Source: Streptococcus lactarius (GTDB taxonomy: Bacteria; Bacillota; Bacilli; Lactobacillales; Streptococcaceae). From it: a stretch of DNA of 64,000 bases. Location of the stretch: NCBI RefSeq assembly GCF_016642265.1, contig NZ_MRXX01000001.1:39574-103573 (forward strand), read 5' to 3'. Shown here piece after piece: positions 19,919 to 29,757 of the stretch (the stretch's first letter is position 1; each line of letters begins with the position of its first letter). Under the pieces are notes generated by a model. It was not told the origin of the DNA and did no database searches. It saw only the letters and a list, made by a program, of their open reading frames with translations. Both the position numbers and the translations under genes were made by a program.

Positions 19919-20252
19919 CTGAAAATTCCTCTCCTAAAAAAACTAAACGTGCATCTGAATTCGCTACGCTAGTATCTCTCTCACCGCATAAATATATCAT
20001 ACGGGAAAACTGTTTTTCCGTAACTGTTAGCAGCGTAATACTTCCTTTTTTAGGGTTATGGTTTTTTAATCGTTCAATCATTGCGTTATTGGCTGAATTA
20101 TTTAGCAACAACTTACTATAAATGGAAAACTGATGCATGATGAATCCTTCATCAATTAGAAATTGCCTGAATTTACGATAGGCTTTCCTCTCCTCTGCTG
20201 TTTCAACTGGCATATCAAACATTAAAATCATTCGCATATATCGATAACTCAT
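19908..20252 (-). CDS. cas2: CRISPR-associated protein Cas2
   Basis: Cas2 is the dimeric core of the Cas1-Cas2 integrase that inserts spacers. The 114-residue protein has the ferredoxin-like start [14 protein letters not shown] with the conserved Asp, and the [20 protein letters not shown] segment. It overlaps cas1 by 4 bp (ATGA) and csn2 by 11 bp, so the four cas genes form one tightly coupled operon. Confidence 0.96.
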   Translation of the reverse strand: MSYRYMRMILMFDMPVETAEERKAYRKFRQFLIDEGFIMHQFSIYSKLLLNNSANNAMIERLKNHNPKKGSITLLTVTEKQFSRMIYLCGERDTSVANSDARLVFLGEEFSDED

Positions 20253-21115
20253 ATCCTAAACTCAGGAACTCCTTTCTGAGGATTATTTAATGACTGAATG
20301 ACTTTCTTCGTATAATCACTAACAATATTCGTTAAGTACATTTCTTTATCATTGTAATGAAAAGTATCTGAAAATATCGAGAATAATTCTCTTTTTATCT
20401 TTATAAATTCTGAACCTCTATTTTCATATACAATACGATCAATAATAGGTCGAAATGGCTCCATAATATCACTTGCTAGGTTAAATTGATTAAACTGATT
20501 CGCATGCTTTAATCCTAGTTGCGTCATACAGCCTGATAACACAATCTCACGCGCAAACATACTCAGTAACAAAGTATACCCATAGTCCAATGCAGCATTG
20601 ATATCATTATCTTGATCACGACTAAAATCATTTCCAAATAAGGTATTAAAATAGATTCGAGCAGCATGTCCTTCTCGATTATTTGGATCAAAAATTTCTA
20701 ACCCGTCATATAAGTTTATGATAGATTTTGATTTTTCATAATAACCACAACTTCCTAAATACATTGCTTGATTCAATATCTTTTGAGAAATGATACTTGT
20801 CCAAACAAAACCTTTAGTTTCTTCATTCCAAGAGATCTGTTTAGATAATTGTAAACTTGAATCATGGCGTCCATAATAAGGCATTAAATAAGCAGTTGGA
20901 AGTCTTTTATCATCACAAAAGATCACTAACACATTCTCATCAATAAGCCGTTTTACAAGCATGGTCGACAAGACTATATCAGTTGTTTCAAGAAGCAAGA
21001 TATCAATCTCGGACAGATGAATTAGTTCTGTCCGAGATGCATCTTTAAAAATTAAATGATTGTTTTTATAGGTTAGTTTAGAATGAGTGTTTACTACTAC
21101 TGTACGCCAGCCCAT
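20249..21115 (-). CDS. cas1: CRISPR-associated endonuclease Cas1
   Basis: Cas1 is the metal-dependent integrase that joins new spacers at the leader end. The 288-residue protein starts [20 protein letters not shown], as in type II Cas1. It has [14 protein letters not shown] around residue 150 with the metal-binding Glu, and [15 protein letters not shown] near 215 with a further acidic ligand. Its ATG overlaps the cas9 stop by one base (TAATG). Confidence 0.97.
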   Translation of the reverse strand: MGWRTVVVNTHSKLTYKNNHLIFKDASRTELIHLSEIDILLLETTDIVLSTMLVKRLIDENVLVIFCDDKRLPTAYLMPYYGRHDSSLQLSKQISWNEETKGFVWTSIISQKILNQAMYLGSCGYYEKSKSIINLYDGLEIFDPNNREGHAARIYFNTLFGNDFSRDQDNDINAALDYGYTLLLSMFAREIVLSGCMTQLGLKHANQFNQFNLASDIMEPFRPIIDRIVYENRGSEFIKIKRELFSIFSDTFHYNDKEMYLTNIVSDYTKKVIQSLNNPQKGVPEFRI

Positions 21116-24100
21116 TACTCTTCTCCTAATTTGCTCAAGTCTATACGAGTTTCATAAAGTCCTGTAATAGATTGATGGATAAGGGTAGCATTAAAAATTT
21201 CTGTAACAGATGAGTAGCGTTTTCTTTCAATATCAGTTCCAAGAAATTTAAAGACAGCAGGGGCACCAAATGCAGTGAAGGTCAACAAATTGATAAATGA
21301 ATTTGCTAGTTCTTCCATGTTACTTTGTTCAGAATCACTATATATTTTTTTAATTTTTTCTAGATTTGACTCTGCAAGTACATACTTTTGTGAAAACTCA
21401 GATACAAAATTCAATAAATCATTAAATTCAGTATGATGTTGCTGAATATATTCAAAATGCTCCGGTTCATCTTTTTTTTGTATTTTTTTAGCATGGTAAA
21501 GCAAGGATATTAAATACGATGGTAGCACCATTTCATTACCTTTTTGAAGTTCTTTGGCACTTGCTAGCATCCGTCTGCGACCATTTTCAAGTTCAAATAA
21601 ACTATACTTAGGTAGGAAAAGAATGTTTTCTTTACGGACATTATGATAACCTTTATTTTCAAGGAAAGTTATTGGATTCTTCTCAAAAGTGGCTTTTTCC
21701 ATAATCGTTATACCAACTAGAGTCTTGACCGTCTTAAGTTTTTTCCCTTTTCCTTTTTCGATATCGGCAATGAGCAAGATCGAATAGGCGATAACAGGGC
21801 TATCAAATCCCCCGTATTTAGTAGTGTCCCAAAAAATTTTCTTTGTTTTTCGAGGGATTAGCTTGTCAGAATTTCCTTTAGGAAGAATGGACTCTTTAGA
21901 GAAGCCACCTGTTTGGACCTCTCGCTTTTTCACAATATTCACTTGTGGAAGAGCAAGCACTTTTTTGATTGTTGCAAAATCTTTTTCTTTATCCCAAGCT
22001 ATTTCACCAGTATCCTTGGAATATTCGATATTCTCTCTTTTTACGACTGTTCCGTCTGCGTATTGAACTTCTTCTTTAAAGAAGTTCAACAAGTTTGAGT
22101 AGAAGAAATACTTTTCTGTTGCTTTTTCAATTTCTTTAGGATCTTTGGTTCTTGAAATGTATCTCTTAAGATCGTATTTTTGGTAATCACCATAGACAAA
22201 TTCAGGCTCTAATTTAGGATATTTTTTAAGGATAGCCTTAGCTACCACTGCATTTAAGTATGCATCATGTGCATGGTGGTAGTCATTAATTTCCCGTACC
22301 TTATATAATCCAAATTCTTTACGAAAGTTGGAAACCAGATTGGATTTCAATGTAATGATTTTAACAGTACGAATTTTTTGGTTTTTTTCATTCACTTCTG
22401 CATTGAAGCGAGCATCTAAAATTTGTGCAACATGTTTTGTGATCTGCCGTGTTTCAACCAACTGACGTTTGATGAAGCCAACTTTATCTCGCTCATCTAA
22501 CCCTCCACGTTCAGCTTTGGTTAAATTGTTAAATTTACGTTCGGAAATTAATTTGGATTTCAGTAATTGTTGCCAAAAGCCTTTCATCTTCTCAACTATT
22601 TCAAGACCTGGAACATTATCAGATTTACCACGATTATCTTTTGAACTAGTCAAGACACGGTTATCGAGCGAATCATCCTTAATAAAAGCCTGTGGGATGA
22701 TGTGGTCAATATCATAGTTGCTCAATTGGTTGATGTCAAGAGCTTCTCCAGTATACATATCTTTCCCATTTTGGAGATAGTAAAGGAAAAGACGGTCATT
22801 TTGCAGTTGAATATTATCTGTTGGATGTTCTTTTAGAATGTTACTTCCAAGTTCAGAAATAGCATCTGAGAGTGTTTTTAAGCGTTGTTGCGACTTACTT
22901 TTTCCTTTATTAGTAGTCTGATTTTCACGTGCCATTTCGATTACAATAGACTCAGGAGAATGGCCCATAACCTTGACAAGTTCATCCACAATTTTGATAC
23001 TTTGTAAAATTCCCTTTTTAATGGCAGGACTTCCTGGAAGTTCTTGGACAACTTGCTTCAAATCATCTGTCTTACCAACCACTTGTGCTTTTTGGATAAC
23101 TTCTTTGAAGGAAAGTCCATCATCATTGATTAACTGCATAAAATTACGATTGCTGTAGCCATCATCAATCAGATAATCAAGAATCGTTTTTCCAGTTTGC
23201 TTGTCACGGATTCCGTTAATCAGCTTAGCAGAGAGTTTTCCCCAACCAGTATAATGTCGACGAGCTAGTGCCTTGATTACTTTCTCATCAAAGATAGAAT
23301 TATATTGATCAAGTCGTTTCTTAATCATCTCACGATCTTCAAATATTGTTAGAGTATGGATGATCTTTTCAAGAATTGCTTCATTTTTAGTATCATCCAT
23401 AAATTCTTTATCCTTAATAATTTTGAGTAAATCATGATAAGTGGATAGACTGGCGTTAAATTGTTTTTCTATTCCTTTTATTTCGATTCCGTCATAACCA
23501 TCAACATTGTGAAGATAATTAATGATATCTTTTTCAGTTACTTTTCTTTTTTCTTTGAATAATTGATCGACAATTTTCTTTTTCTGTCCACTATCAAGGA
23601 ATTGATAGTTTCTCATTCCTTCTGCAATAAATTTTACTTTTGTTAATTCATTATAGACTGTAAAAGTTTCATATAAGGGACTGTGTTTAGGTAGAACCTT
23701 TTCCTCTGGGAGATACAAATCATAGTTAGTCATCTTATTGATGAAATCTTTTGCAGAGTTTGCTTTATCAACAATTTTCTCAAAATTCCATGGTCTGATT
23801 GCTTCGTCAGAATTTCGAGTCAGCCAAGCAAAATTACGATTACCACGAGCTAGTGGGCCAACATAATAAGGAATACGGAATGTTAGGATCTGTTCAATTT
23901 TTTCTTTGTTCTCTTTTAAGAAAGGATAATATTCTCCTTGGTGTCGGAGGATGGCATTCATTTCTTGAAGATGAATTTGATGAGGAATAGAACCATTATC
24001 GAAGGTGCGTTGTTTTCTCAAAAAATCTTCACGTTCAATTTTTTCAAGGAAATAGTCTGCTCCTTCAAATTTAGAGATGAGATTTTTAATATATTTGTAA

Positions 24101-25215
24101 AATCCTTCTTGAGTAGTTTTACCATCAATATATCCAGCATATCCATCTTTAGATTCATCAGAAAAGACTTCATCATATTTTTCTGAAAGATTTCTTTTTA
24201 TAAATTGTTTTAATGCTGAAAGCTCGTTTTGATGATTATCATAACGTTCTATCATAGAAGCAGATAGTGGCGCCTTGGTTGCAGTGTCTTTAACAGATAA
24301 TATCCCTGCTAGTAGTATGGCATCATAGAGTTTTTTAGCTACTACAAAAAGATCAGCATACATGTCCCCAATTTGACCTAATAAGTTTTCCAAGTCCTCA
24401 TCATAAGTATCTTTAGAAAATTGCAGTGGAGCCTTTTCTTCTAAGTCAAAATGTTTCTTAAAATCAGCTTGATTCCCAACAATTAATTTCAAAAACTCAG
24501 AAAATATTCCCGTTGATTTTTCATCAGGAAAAAGTTTTAAGATACGGTCTCTTTTAGCAGATTTACTAATCTTATCGGTAAAAATTTCTTCTACCTGTGC
24601 ATTTCCTTTGCTAAGCGAACTTTCTTCAAAAGTGTTATCATAGAGACTTGTGAATTCGTTAAAGATTTTTTGAATATCATTATTTTTAATATCGAATGAG
24701 TCTTCATACAAGAAATGCCCACGATATTTAATGATATGTGCCAAAGCTAAATAGATTAAACGCAAATCAGCTTTCTCTTTCGAATCTGCAAGACTCTTTC
24801 TTAAATGATAAATGGTTGGAAACTGTTTATGATACTCTTTCTCCTCCTCTAAGGTTCCAAAAATTGGATATTTACTTCCTCTCTTATCTTCAGGAACTAA
24901 GAATGAATCATCTAAGCGATGAAAAAAGTTTTCATCCACTTTGTTCATTTCTGTCGCAAATATTTCCTGTAGATACAAAATTCTATTTCGACGTCTTGTA
25001 TATCGACGTCTAGCAGTTCTTTTTAAGCGACGGTCTGCAGCTGTATTACCTGCATCAAAAAGGAGTGCTCCGATTAAATTCTTCTTAATAGTCGTCTTAT
25101 TAGTATTTCCAAGTACCTTCATTTTTTTAGCAGGAACCCTGTAATCATCTGTGATAACAGCCCACCCTACACTATTTGTACCAATATCTAATCCAATTGA
25201 GTATGGCTTTTTCAT
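21115..25215 (-). CDS. cas9: CRISPR-associated endonuclease Cas9, type II-A
   Basis: Cas9 of 1366 residues, close to the 1368 of S. pyogenes. In order: RuvC-I with Asp10 ([13 protein letters not shown]), the arginine-rich bridge helix ([17 protein letters not shown]), REC lobe, RuvC-II ([12 protein letters not shown]), HNH ([11 protein letters not shown]), RuvC-III ([11 protein letters not shown]), and the PAM-interacting domain. The C-terminal ERKRYSS keeps both arginines that read GG in SpCas9 (here R1331 and R1333), so an NGG PAM is inferred. ATG 25215 is chosen because [12 protein letters not shown] is the family start. All catalytic residues are present. Confidence 0.98.
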   Translation of the reverse strand: MKKPYSIGLDIGTNSVGWAVITDDYRVPAKKMKVLGNTNKTTIKKNLIGALLFDAGNTAADRRLKRTARRRYTRRRNRILYLQEIFATEMNKVDENFFHRLDDSFLVPEDKRGSKYPIFGTLEEEKEYHKQFPTIYHLRKSLADSKEKADLRLIYLALAHIIKYRGHFLYEDSFDIKNNDIQKIFNEFTSLYDNTFEESSLSKGNAQVEEIFTDKISKSAKRDRILKLFPDEKSTGIFSEFLKLIVGNQADFKKHFDLEEKAPLQFSKDTYDEDLENLLGQIGDMYADLFVVAKKLYDAILLAGILSVKDTATKAPLSASMIERYDNHQNELSALKQFIKRNLSEKYDEVFSDESKDGYAGYIDGKTTQEGFYKYIKNLISKFEGADYFLEKIEREDFLRKQRTFDNGSIPHQIHLQEMNAILRHQGEYYPFLKENKEKIEQILTFRIPYYVGPLARGNRNFAWLTRNSDEAIRPWNFEKIVDKANSAKDFINKMTNYDLYLPEEKVLPKHSPLYETFTVYNELTKVKFIAEGMRNYQFLDSGQKKKIVDQLFKEKRKVTEKDIINYLHNVDGYDGIEIKGIEKQFNASLSTYHDLLKIIKDKEFMDDTKNEAILEKIIHTLTIFEDREMIKKRLDQYNSIFDEKVIKALARRHYTGWGKLSAKLINGIRDKQTGKTILDYLIDDGYSNRNFMQLINDDGLSFKEVIQKAQVVGKTDDLKQVVQELPGSPAIKKGILQSIKIVDELVKVMGHSPESIVIEMARENQTTNKGKSKSQQRLKTLSDAISELGSNILKEHPTDNIQLQNDRLFLYYLQNGKDMYTGEALDINQLSNYDIDHIIPQAFIKDDSLDNRVLTSSKDNRGKSDNVPGLEIVEKMKGFWQQLLKSKLISERKFNNLTKAERGGLDERDKVGFIKRQLVETRQITKHVAQILDARFNAEVNEKNQKIRTVKIITLKSNLVSNFRKEFGLYKVREINDYHHAHDAYLNAVVAKAILKKYPKLEPEFVYGDYQKYDLKRYISRTKDPKEIEKATEKYFFYSNLLNFFKEEVQYADGTVVKRENIEYSKDTGEIAWDKEKDFATIKKVLALPQVNIVKKREVQTGGFSKESILPKGNSDKLIPRKTKKIFWDTTKYGGFDSPVIAYSILLIADIEKGKGKKLKTVKTLVGITIMEKATFEKNPITFLENKGYHNVRKENILFLPKYSLFELENGRRRMLASAKELQKGNEMVLPSYLISLLYHAKKIQKKDEPEHFEYIQQHHTEFNDLLNFVSEFSQKYVLAESNLEKIKKIYSDSEQSNMEELANSFINLLTFTAFGAPAVFKFLGTDIERKRYSSVTEIFNATLIHQSITGLYETRIDLSKLGEE

Positions 25216-25233
25216 AATTTTCTCCCTTATGTA

Positions 25234-25262
25234 TTGCATTAACGATGATAAAGTTGTAAAAT
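25234..25262 (+). promoter_or_regulatory. tracrRNA promoter
   Basis: TTGCAT at 25234-25239 and TAAAAT at 25257-25262 are 17 bp apart, and transcription should begin near 25269, at the anti-repeat. The promoter lies inside the cas9 upstream region and faces away from cas9, as in S. pyogenes. Confidence 0.8.
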
Positions 25263-25268
25263 AATGAT

Positions 25269-25359
25269 GTTGGAACTATTCGAAACAACATAGCAAGTTA
25301 AAATAAGGCTTTGTCCGTATCCAACTTGAAAAAGTGTGCACCGATTCGGTGCTTTTTTT
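25269..25359 (+). ncRNA. tracrRNA
   Basis: The RNA begins with an anti-repeat GTTGGAACTATTCGAAACAA that pairs with the crRNA repeat. It continues through the AAGTTAAAATAAGGCT bulge and nexus region, a second stem (ATCCAACTTGAAAAAGTGTG) and a terminator hairpin GCACCGATTCGGTGC with seven T. It is very similar to the S. pyogenes tracrRNA and is encoded divergently from cas9. Confidence 0.95.
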
Positions 25360-25432
25360 ATGCCCTGTTCCGTTTATTCCTCACCAATCATTATATTAAT
25401 TCCATTTTACTCCTTCCTTCCTCAAAAATCAA

Positions 25433-25448
25433 ATCTCCATATGGAGAT
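25433..25448. other. perfect 16 bp palindrome
   Basis: ATCTCCATATGGAGAT is an exact palindrome in the gap between the tracrRNA terminator and the dispersed repeat. It could be a protein-binding site or chance. No gene starts near it. Confidence 0.4.
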
Positions 25449-25486
25449 AATTTTTCTATTTCAAACATTTTTAATACACACAAAAA

Positions 25487-25668
25487 GAGAGTGAGACCGA
25501 AATCGGTAATTCGTTAGAATTCGATTTCGTCGTCCCACCTCCGCACAGTTGAGTAGGGCTGTAAAAGCTGATGAAATCAGCCTAGTAGAACCCACTCAAC
25601 CACTGCGTCTTGCTCGACAATCCAACATCAAAAATAGACTAGAACTTTTGTCCCAGCCTCCTTTTTCT
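25487..25668. repeat. dispersed intergenic repeat
   Basis: This block begins GAGAGTGAGACCGAAATCGG and ends TGTCCCAGCCTCC. Its first 40 bp recur in inverted orientation at the left edge of the window (1-42). It contains GTTGAGTAGGGCT and the matching AGCCTAGTAGAACCCACTCAAC, so it can fold into a long stem. There is no credible gene. It lies between the tracrRNA and the tRNA gene. Similar blocks are familiar between genes of oral streptococci, from memory. Confidence 0.7.
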
Positions 25669-25671
25669 TCA

Positions 25672-25743
25672 TGTCCCCTGCCGGAATCGAACCAGCAACT
25701 ACTCCTTAGGAGGGAGTTGTTATATCCATTGAACTAAGGGGAC
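25672..25743 (-). tRNA. tRNA-Arg (anticodon CCT)
   Basis: The minus strand folds as a 72-base tRNA. The acceptor arms GTCCCCT and AGGGGAC pair. The anticodon stem ACTCC/GGAGT encloses the loop CTCCTAA, with anticodon CCT reading AGG. The T arm is GCTGG-TTCGATT-CCGGC, and the discriminator base is A. CCA is not encoded. Confidence 0.93.
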
Positions 25744-25785
25744 AGATAAAAAAGAAGCGAGATCACTCCCGCCTCCTTGTTCGTC

Positions 25786-26133
25786 TTAACGACGGATTTC
25801 TTTAATACGAGCTGCTTTACCTTGCAATGCACGAAGGTAGTACAATTTCGCACGACGTACTTTACCGTAACGTACAACTTCGATCTTTTCTACACGTGGA
25901 GTGTGTACTGGGAATGTACGTTCAACACCGACACCGTTAGAGATTTTACGAACAGTGTACATTTCAGTGTGTCCTTGACCTTTACGAGCGATCACAACGC
26001 CTTCAAAGATCTGGATACGTTCGCGAGTTCCTTCGACAACTTTCGCGTGAACACGAACAGTATCACCAGGACGGAATGCAGGGATATCAGTACGAAGTTG
26101 ACCTTCAGTCAAACTTTGGATTAATGGATTCAT
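25786..26133 (-). CDS. rplS: 50S ribosomal protein L19
   Basis: L19 lies at the interface of the two ribosomal subunits. The 115-residue protein is a full match to the family: [20 protein letters not shown] start, [27 protein letters not shown], and the basic tail with [14 protein letters not shown]. It is a single gene with its own promoter and a structured leader, and the tRNA-Arg gene follows it. Confidence 0.98.
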   Translation of the reverse strand: MNPLIQSLTEGQLRTDIPAFRPGDTVRVHAKVVEGTRERIQIFEGVVIARKGQGHTEMYTVRKISNGVGVERTFPVHTPRVEKIEVVRYGKVRRAKLYYLRALQGKAARIKEIRR

Positions 26134-26246
26134 TATTTTCTCCTATCTTCGTCAATCTTGAGGGACCTCCCTCAGCGGATAAACTGTATTTTTGTGCTTC
26201 CATTACGCACAAAAACTATCATATCAGATATTTTCAGGTTTGTAAA
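26134..26246 (-). promoter_or_regulatory. rplS promoter and structured leader
   Basis: On the minus strand TTTACA (26241-26246), 17 bp, and TATGAT (26218-26223) form the promoter. The leader of about 75 bases holds a hairpin TTTTTGTGC...GCACAAAAA at its start and a second one, CTGAGGGAGGTCCCTCAAG. This could be an autoregulatory L19 leader as known in other Firmicutes, but I cannot test that match. Confidence 0.55.
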
Positions 26247-26255
26247 GCTATTTCC

Positions 26256-27473
26256 CTACTTTTTTGCAACTTTTTGACCGGAATAAATGCTCCAGTCTTT
26301 TGGCAGGCAATAGGCGATGGCGCAGGCGATCACAAAGAAAGGAAGATTGCCATATCCAAAGACCTCCCCTCCGATCAAGATCGGTGCGAGCAAGGTCGTG
26401 GTCGCACTGCCAAAGACACAGGCATAGCCGATAGCAGCCACGACTAAGACGGGTAAGCCCAGCAGAGGAGCAAGAAAGACGCCAAGTGTCGCTCCGATCG
26501 CAAAGAGCGGTGTCACTTCTCCTCCTTGGTAACCAGCTGAAATGGTCACCACAGTAAAGAGGAGCTTGAGGATCCAGTCATAGCTCTGCGCACTACCTTG
26601 GTGAAAGGCCACATCAATCAGATTGGTTCCGAGTCCGCTATAAGAGCCGACCTTGGTCAGCTGGAGAGTCAAGAGGACCAAGCTGAGTCCAGCCCCAATG
26701 ACCGAGATTCGAATATAAGGATTAGGCAGTACTTTCGCGACTGTTTTTTTCAACCAAGAAAGGCTAACTGCAAAGAGCTTCCCAGCGAGGCCAAAAGCTA
26801 GGCCAAGAAGAGCAACCTTGATCAAGGTCTCTGGTGTCCAGCTCAGCGTTTCCTTGAGTGGTACAGCAAATTTCTCTAAACCAAGGGCATGAGAGGTGAA
26901 GCTCGCTACAATCGAGGCGATAAGGGCAGGATAGAGAGCAATCAACTGCAATTCCCCAACGGTCAAGACTTCAAGGGCAAAGAAGGTTGCTGCTAGCGGC
27001 GTCTGAAAGAGCCCCGCAAAACCTGCCGCCATCCCGGTCATGAGAAAGATACGCGAAGCATCTGGAATCTTAATATGACGGGCAAAACGATGCGAAAGGG
27101 TCGCTCCGATCTGGACCGCTACACCTTCCCGTCCGACCGAACCACCAAAGAGGTGGCTCATCCAGGTCGTCAGCATGATCAAAGGCACAAGGACTAAGGG
27201 GATTTTCTCCTCACGTGCATGCCCGACATCAAAGATCAATCCCATCCCTTTTGAAGCCTTGCCACCAAAACGTTTATAGAGATAAACGATGATAAGCCCT
27301 GCTAAAGCCAGGAAAAGAATCAAGGGCCAATGCTGGCTTCGGAAATCTCCGATCAGGAGCAATCCTTGACCAAAAATCATGTCAATGGCACCGACCAAGA
27401 GACCGATCAACAAAGCCATCCCAGTTAGTACCAAATACTGCTGTGTTTTTTCTTGAATCGATTGATTAATCAC
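26256..27473 (-). CDS. ClC-family chloride channel or antiporter
   Basis: This second ClC protein of the window has 405 residues and about ten membrane helices. It has the anion-path segments FGGSVGREGVAVQIGA (GREG with the gating Glu), FFALEVLTVG, and GYQGGEVTPLFAIG. It is clearly different in sequence from the ClC protein at 9735-10970. Its ATG overlaps the end of the chorismate mutase gene by 8 bp, so the two are coupled. Its ion specificity cannot be told from the sequence. Confidence 0.88.
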   Translation of the reverse strand: MINQSIQEKTQQYLVLTGMALLIGLLVGAIDMIFGQGLLLIGDFRSQHWPLILFLALAGLIIVYLYKRFGGKASKGMGLIFDVGHAREEKIPLVLVPLIMLTTWMSHLFGGSVGREGVAVQIGATLSHRFARHIKIPDASRIFLMTGMAAGFAGLFQTPLAATFFALEVLTVGELQLIALYPALIASIVASFTSHALGLEKFAVPLKETLSWTPETLIKVALLGLAFGLAGKLFAVSLSWLKKTVAKVLPNPYIRISVIGAGLSLVLLTLQLTKVGSYSGLGTNLIDVAFHQGSAQSYDWILKLLFTVVTISAGYQGGEVTPLFAIGATLGVFLAPLLGLPVLVVAAIGYACVFGSATTTLLAPILIGGEVFGYGNLPFFVIACAIAYCLPKDWSIYSGQKVAKK

Positions 27474-27738
27474 GCGCCTTCACCTCCTCTTGGAAGTCTC
27501 TCGAACGCGCCATCAAATCACGAAACTGGGCTTGGATGGTCGAGCGATACTGCTCATCACCCACGAGAGAAGCCACCTTCTCTAGCACCTCTCTTTCCCT
27601 TCCTTGATCAAGCACAGGTAGCCCCTGCTGCTCCTTATATTCTACAATCTGACCGACACAAACCATCCGTTTTTCCAACAAGGCTACAAGCTCTTGATCG
27701 ATCTGGTCAATGTCCTTACGAATCTGATCTAACTTCAT
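27466..27738 (-). CDS. chorismate mutase, AroQ type
   Basis: Chorismate mutase converts chorismate to prephenate for phenylalanine and tyrosine. The 90-residue all-helical protein has the family start LDQIRKDIDQIDQELVALL with the Arg and Asp of the active site, an R-x-x-x-V-x-x-I pattern in KRMVCVGQIVEYK, and a late REREVLEKV helix. The ATG at 27738 follows GAGGAAACAC. An upstream frame start would add an unlikely tail. Confidence 0.88.
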   Translation of the reverse strand: MKLDQIRKDIDQIDQELVALLEKRMVCVGQIVEYKEQQGLPVLDQGREREVLEKVASLVGDEQYRSTIQAQFRDLMARSRDFQEEVKARD

Positions 27739-27802
27739 GTGTTTCCTCTTTATTTTTGGATACAAATCGAGGCTGTAATCCATCGATCCAGCCTCTTTAT
27801 CA

Positions 27803-28246
27803 TTAATTTGCTTTGGCTACGAGTTCTTCTGCAAAGGCTTCTAATTTTTCAATATCTTCGTCTTCAGCAGACAAATCAACTTTGACATTTTCAGAACCTT
27901 TTTCAGCCCCTGTCGCAGCGAAGCAACGGTCGAAATCATCAACTGCTTTACAAAATTCATCGTAGAAGGTATCCCCTGATCCTACAACACCATAAAGTTT
28001 GCCTTTGAGATCAAGGCCAGCCAAATCTTCGTAGAAATCTTGGATCTCATCTGGAAGCTCTCCATCGCCGTAAGTATAGGTCGCAACCACTGCAATATCG
28101 GCTTCAAGGAAGTCTTCCGCATCCACAGTTGTGCACTCATCCACGTCTACTTCTACACCAAGATCACGGAATTTGTCCGCTACGATATCTGCAATTTCTT
28201 CAGTATTTCCAGTCATACTAGCAAAAACAATTTTCGCTACAGTCAT
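27803..28246 (-). CDS. flavodoxin
   Basis: Flavodoxin carries electrons on FMN. The 147-residue protein has the phosphate-binding loop FASMTGNTEEIAD near residues 8-20, the aromatic FMN-stacking loop TYTYGDGELPDE near 56-67, and GVVGSGDTFYDEFC near 86-99. GGAGGAAATT precedes the ATG. In pneumococcal genomes the neighbour on this side is, as I recall, the DHH phosphodiesterase gene. Here a toxin cassette lies between them. Confidence 0.95.
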   Translation of the reverse strand: MTVAKIVFASMTGNTEEIADIVADKFRDLGVEVDVDECTTVDAEDFLEADIAVVATYTYGDGELPDEIQDFYEDLAGLDLKGKLYGVVGSGDTFYDEFCKAVDDFDRCFAATGAEKGSENVKVDLSAEDEDIEKLEAFAEELVAKAN

Positions 28247-28362
28247 AATTTCCTCCCAAAATCTATTTCCCGTATTATACCATTTTTTCAGGTATTTTGT
28301 ACAGAACCTTTCCTGAGAAGGTGAAAGAATAGGTTCATTTCAAGAAATTGGACCGATGGAAC

Positions 28363-29064
28363 CTAATCACCCTCGTTTTCTTTTTGAATTTCTTTAATAG
28401 TTTTGATTTCTTCATCAAGCTTCTTATCAAAATCAGATTTATTCTTAAATGGGTACGAATAGGTGCGACAAGTGTACCATTTTATTCCTTCTCCACCCTT
28501 ATAGTACCACTCGATTTTGGTTGGTAAGAATTCTTTGTTATAGGTGATACGAACTTTGGTGAATTGACGTTTTTTATTTAAATAAATCGCCTCAAATTCT
28601 GGGGGATACTCTTCTTTCATCAATTTATCGTCCACAAACCTATTCGGTGAGCCAGTAATTTGATAGTTATTCTTTTTGATTTCATCCGGTGAAATTTTCA
28701 GATTAACTAATATGGAGGGTATTTCTCTGTTAAAAGAACGCTGATACATTTCTTTAGTTCCATAATTTCCATAACCACCATATAATTTATTTCTCTTAAT
28801 AACTGCAAAATACGAATTGTACAGTTCCTTATCTTTTAAATCAAATCCTACTCCAGTACTCCACTGTTTTCCCCAGTCATTTTTATCTTGTACCAAAATA
28901 AATCTCTGACTCAGCAAAATATCATAAACATCTTTTGGCTGCTTTTGAACAATATTGACTATTAGCATTTTTAAAACAGCCATTATTATTATGATTGCTG
29001 CGATTAGGAGGAGATAGGTCCTTGATAAATTCTTTAACTTTAATGGATTTTTTAATAGCTTTAT
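28363..29064 (-). CDS. probable LXG-toxin immunity protein, TipC-like, start codon decayed to ATA
   Basis: The sequence is a paralogue of the gene at 29068-29757: both have GFDLK, an AV(K)..YG segment, RVTYNKEFLPTKIE, YSYPFKNK and DFDKKLDE. The first ATG in frame (28983) lies inside what should be the membrane helix. Reading back, an in-frame leader IKLLKNPLKLKNLSRTYLLL begins at ATA (29064), with AAGGAG eight bases ahead, just after the neighbour's TAG. So the start was probably ATG and mutated, or ATA is used weakly. With that start the protein has 233 residues, like its 229-residue paralogue. Family name is from memory. Confidence 0.65.
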   Translation of the reverse strand: MKLLKNPLKLKNLSRTYLLLIAAIIIIMAVLKMLIVNIVQKQPKDVYDILLSQRFILVQDKNDWGKQWSTGVGFDLKDKELYNSYFAVIKRNKLYGGYGNYGTKEMYQRSFNREIPSILVNLKISPDEIKKNNYQITGSPNRFVDDKLMKEEYPPEFEAIYLNKKRQFTKVRITYNKEFLPTKIEWYYKGGEGIKWYTCRTYSYPFKNKSDFDKKLDEEIKTIKEIQKENEGD

Positions 29065-29067
29065 AGC

Positions 29068-29757
29068 CTAATCTCCTTCTTTTTCACTTTCAATTTCTTT
29101 AATCAGCTGGATTTGTTCGTCCAACTTCTTATCAAAATCAGCTTTATTTTTGAATGGGTAAGAGTATGCGCGAATCGTATTCCAACTCATTTCACCATCT
29201 TTTTCATAGTAGCCCTCAATTTTTGTAGGCAGAAACTCCTTGTTATAGGTAACACGAACTTTTGACATTTTATACTTCGTGTAAAAATTTTCAATATCAC
29301 CTCTTTGGATGTTGGAAAGTTTCTTACTATTTATAAAATCCCTTGAATCAAACTCTAGGATATAACCATGATTAATGATTTCATTATTGGTTATGGCTAT
29401 CTTTAGTATTCCATACGTTAGAATGAATTCTTCCCACTCCTTGTACAGTTCTGAAGCTACAGTTGAATCAATGCCATAAGCACGACCATTTTTTACAGCC
29501 AGGGAAGAACTATAAAATTCATGAGTTTTCAAGTCAAAACCAATCTCCTCATTAGGATATCTAGTATCCTGAACTGTAACAAATTGACGTACTTTAATTC
29601 TTTGATAACTAGTTTGATTCGTATCCATAGAGTTTTTCTGATTTGAAATAATCCAAAATACCATTAAAATCATGCTTACCACTCCAATTAATATAGTCGT
29701 TATAAACTTTTTGTTTATCTTTATTTGGAACTTTCTGCCATGCTTCATAATCTTCAT
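29068..29757 (-). CDS. probable LXG-toxin immunity protein, TipC-like
   Basis: The 229-residue protein has a basic N terminus, one membrane helix near residues 18-38 (FITTILIGVVSMILMVFWII), then an extracellular domain. The domain features (IGFDLKTHEFYSSSLAVKNG, YSYPFKNKADF) resemble TipC-type immunity proteins that protect the outer face of the membrane. That assignment is from memory. Its first 50 codons overlap the end of the toxin gene by 149 bp in another frame. GAGGAGGAC precedes the ATG. A second ATG three codons later is possible. Confidence 0.65.
   Translation of the reverse strand: MKIMKHGRKFQIKINKKFITTILIGVVSMILMVFWIISNQKNSMDTNQTSYQRIKVRQFVTVQDTRYPNEEIGFDLKTHEFYSSSLAVKNGRAYGIDSTVASELYKEWEEFILTYGILKIAITNNEIINHGYILEFDSRDFINSKKLSNIQRGDIENFYTKYKMSKVRVTYNKEFLPTKIEGYYEKDGEMSWNTIRAYSYPFKNKADFDKKLDEQIQLIKEIESEKEGD

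Noticed and set aside
25433..25448. The 16 bp palindrome as an origin or regulatory site.
   Set aside because: It is isolated, without neighbouring repeats or genes, so a function cannot be supported.
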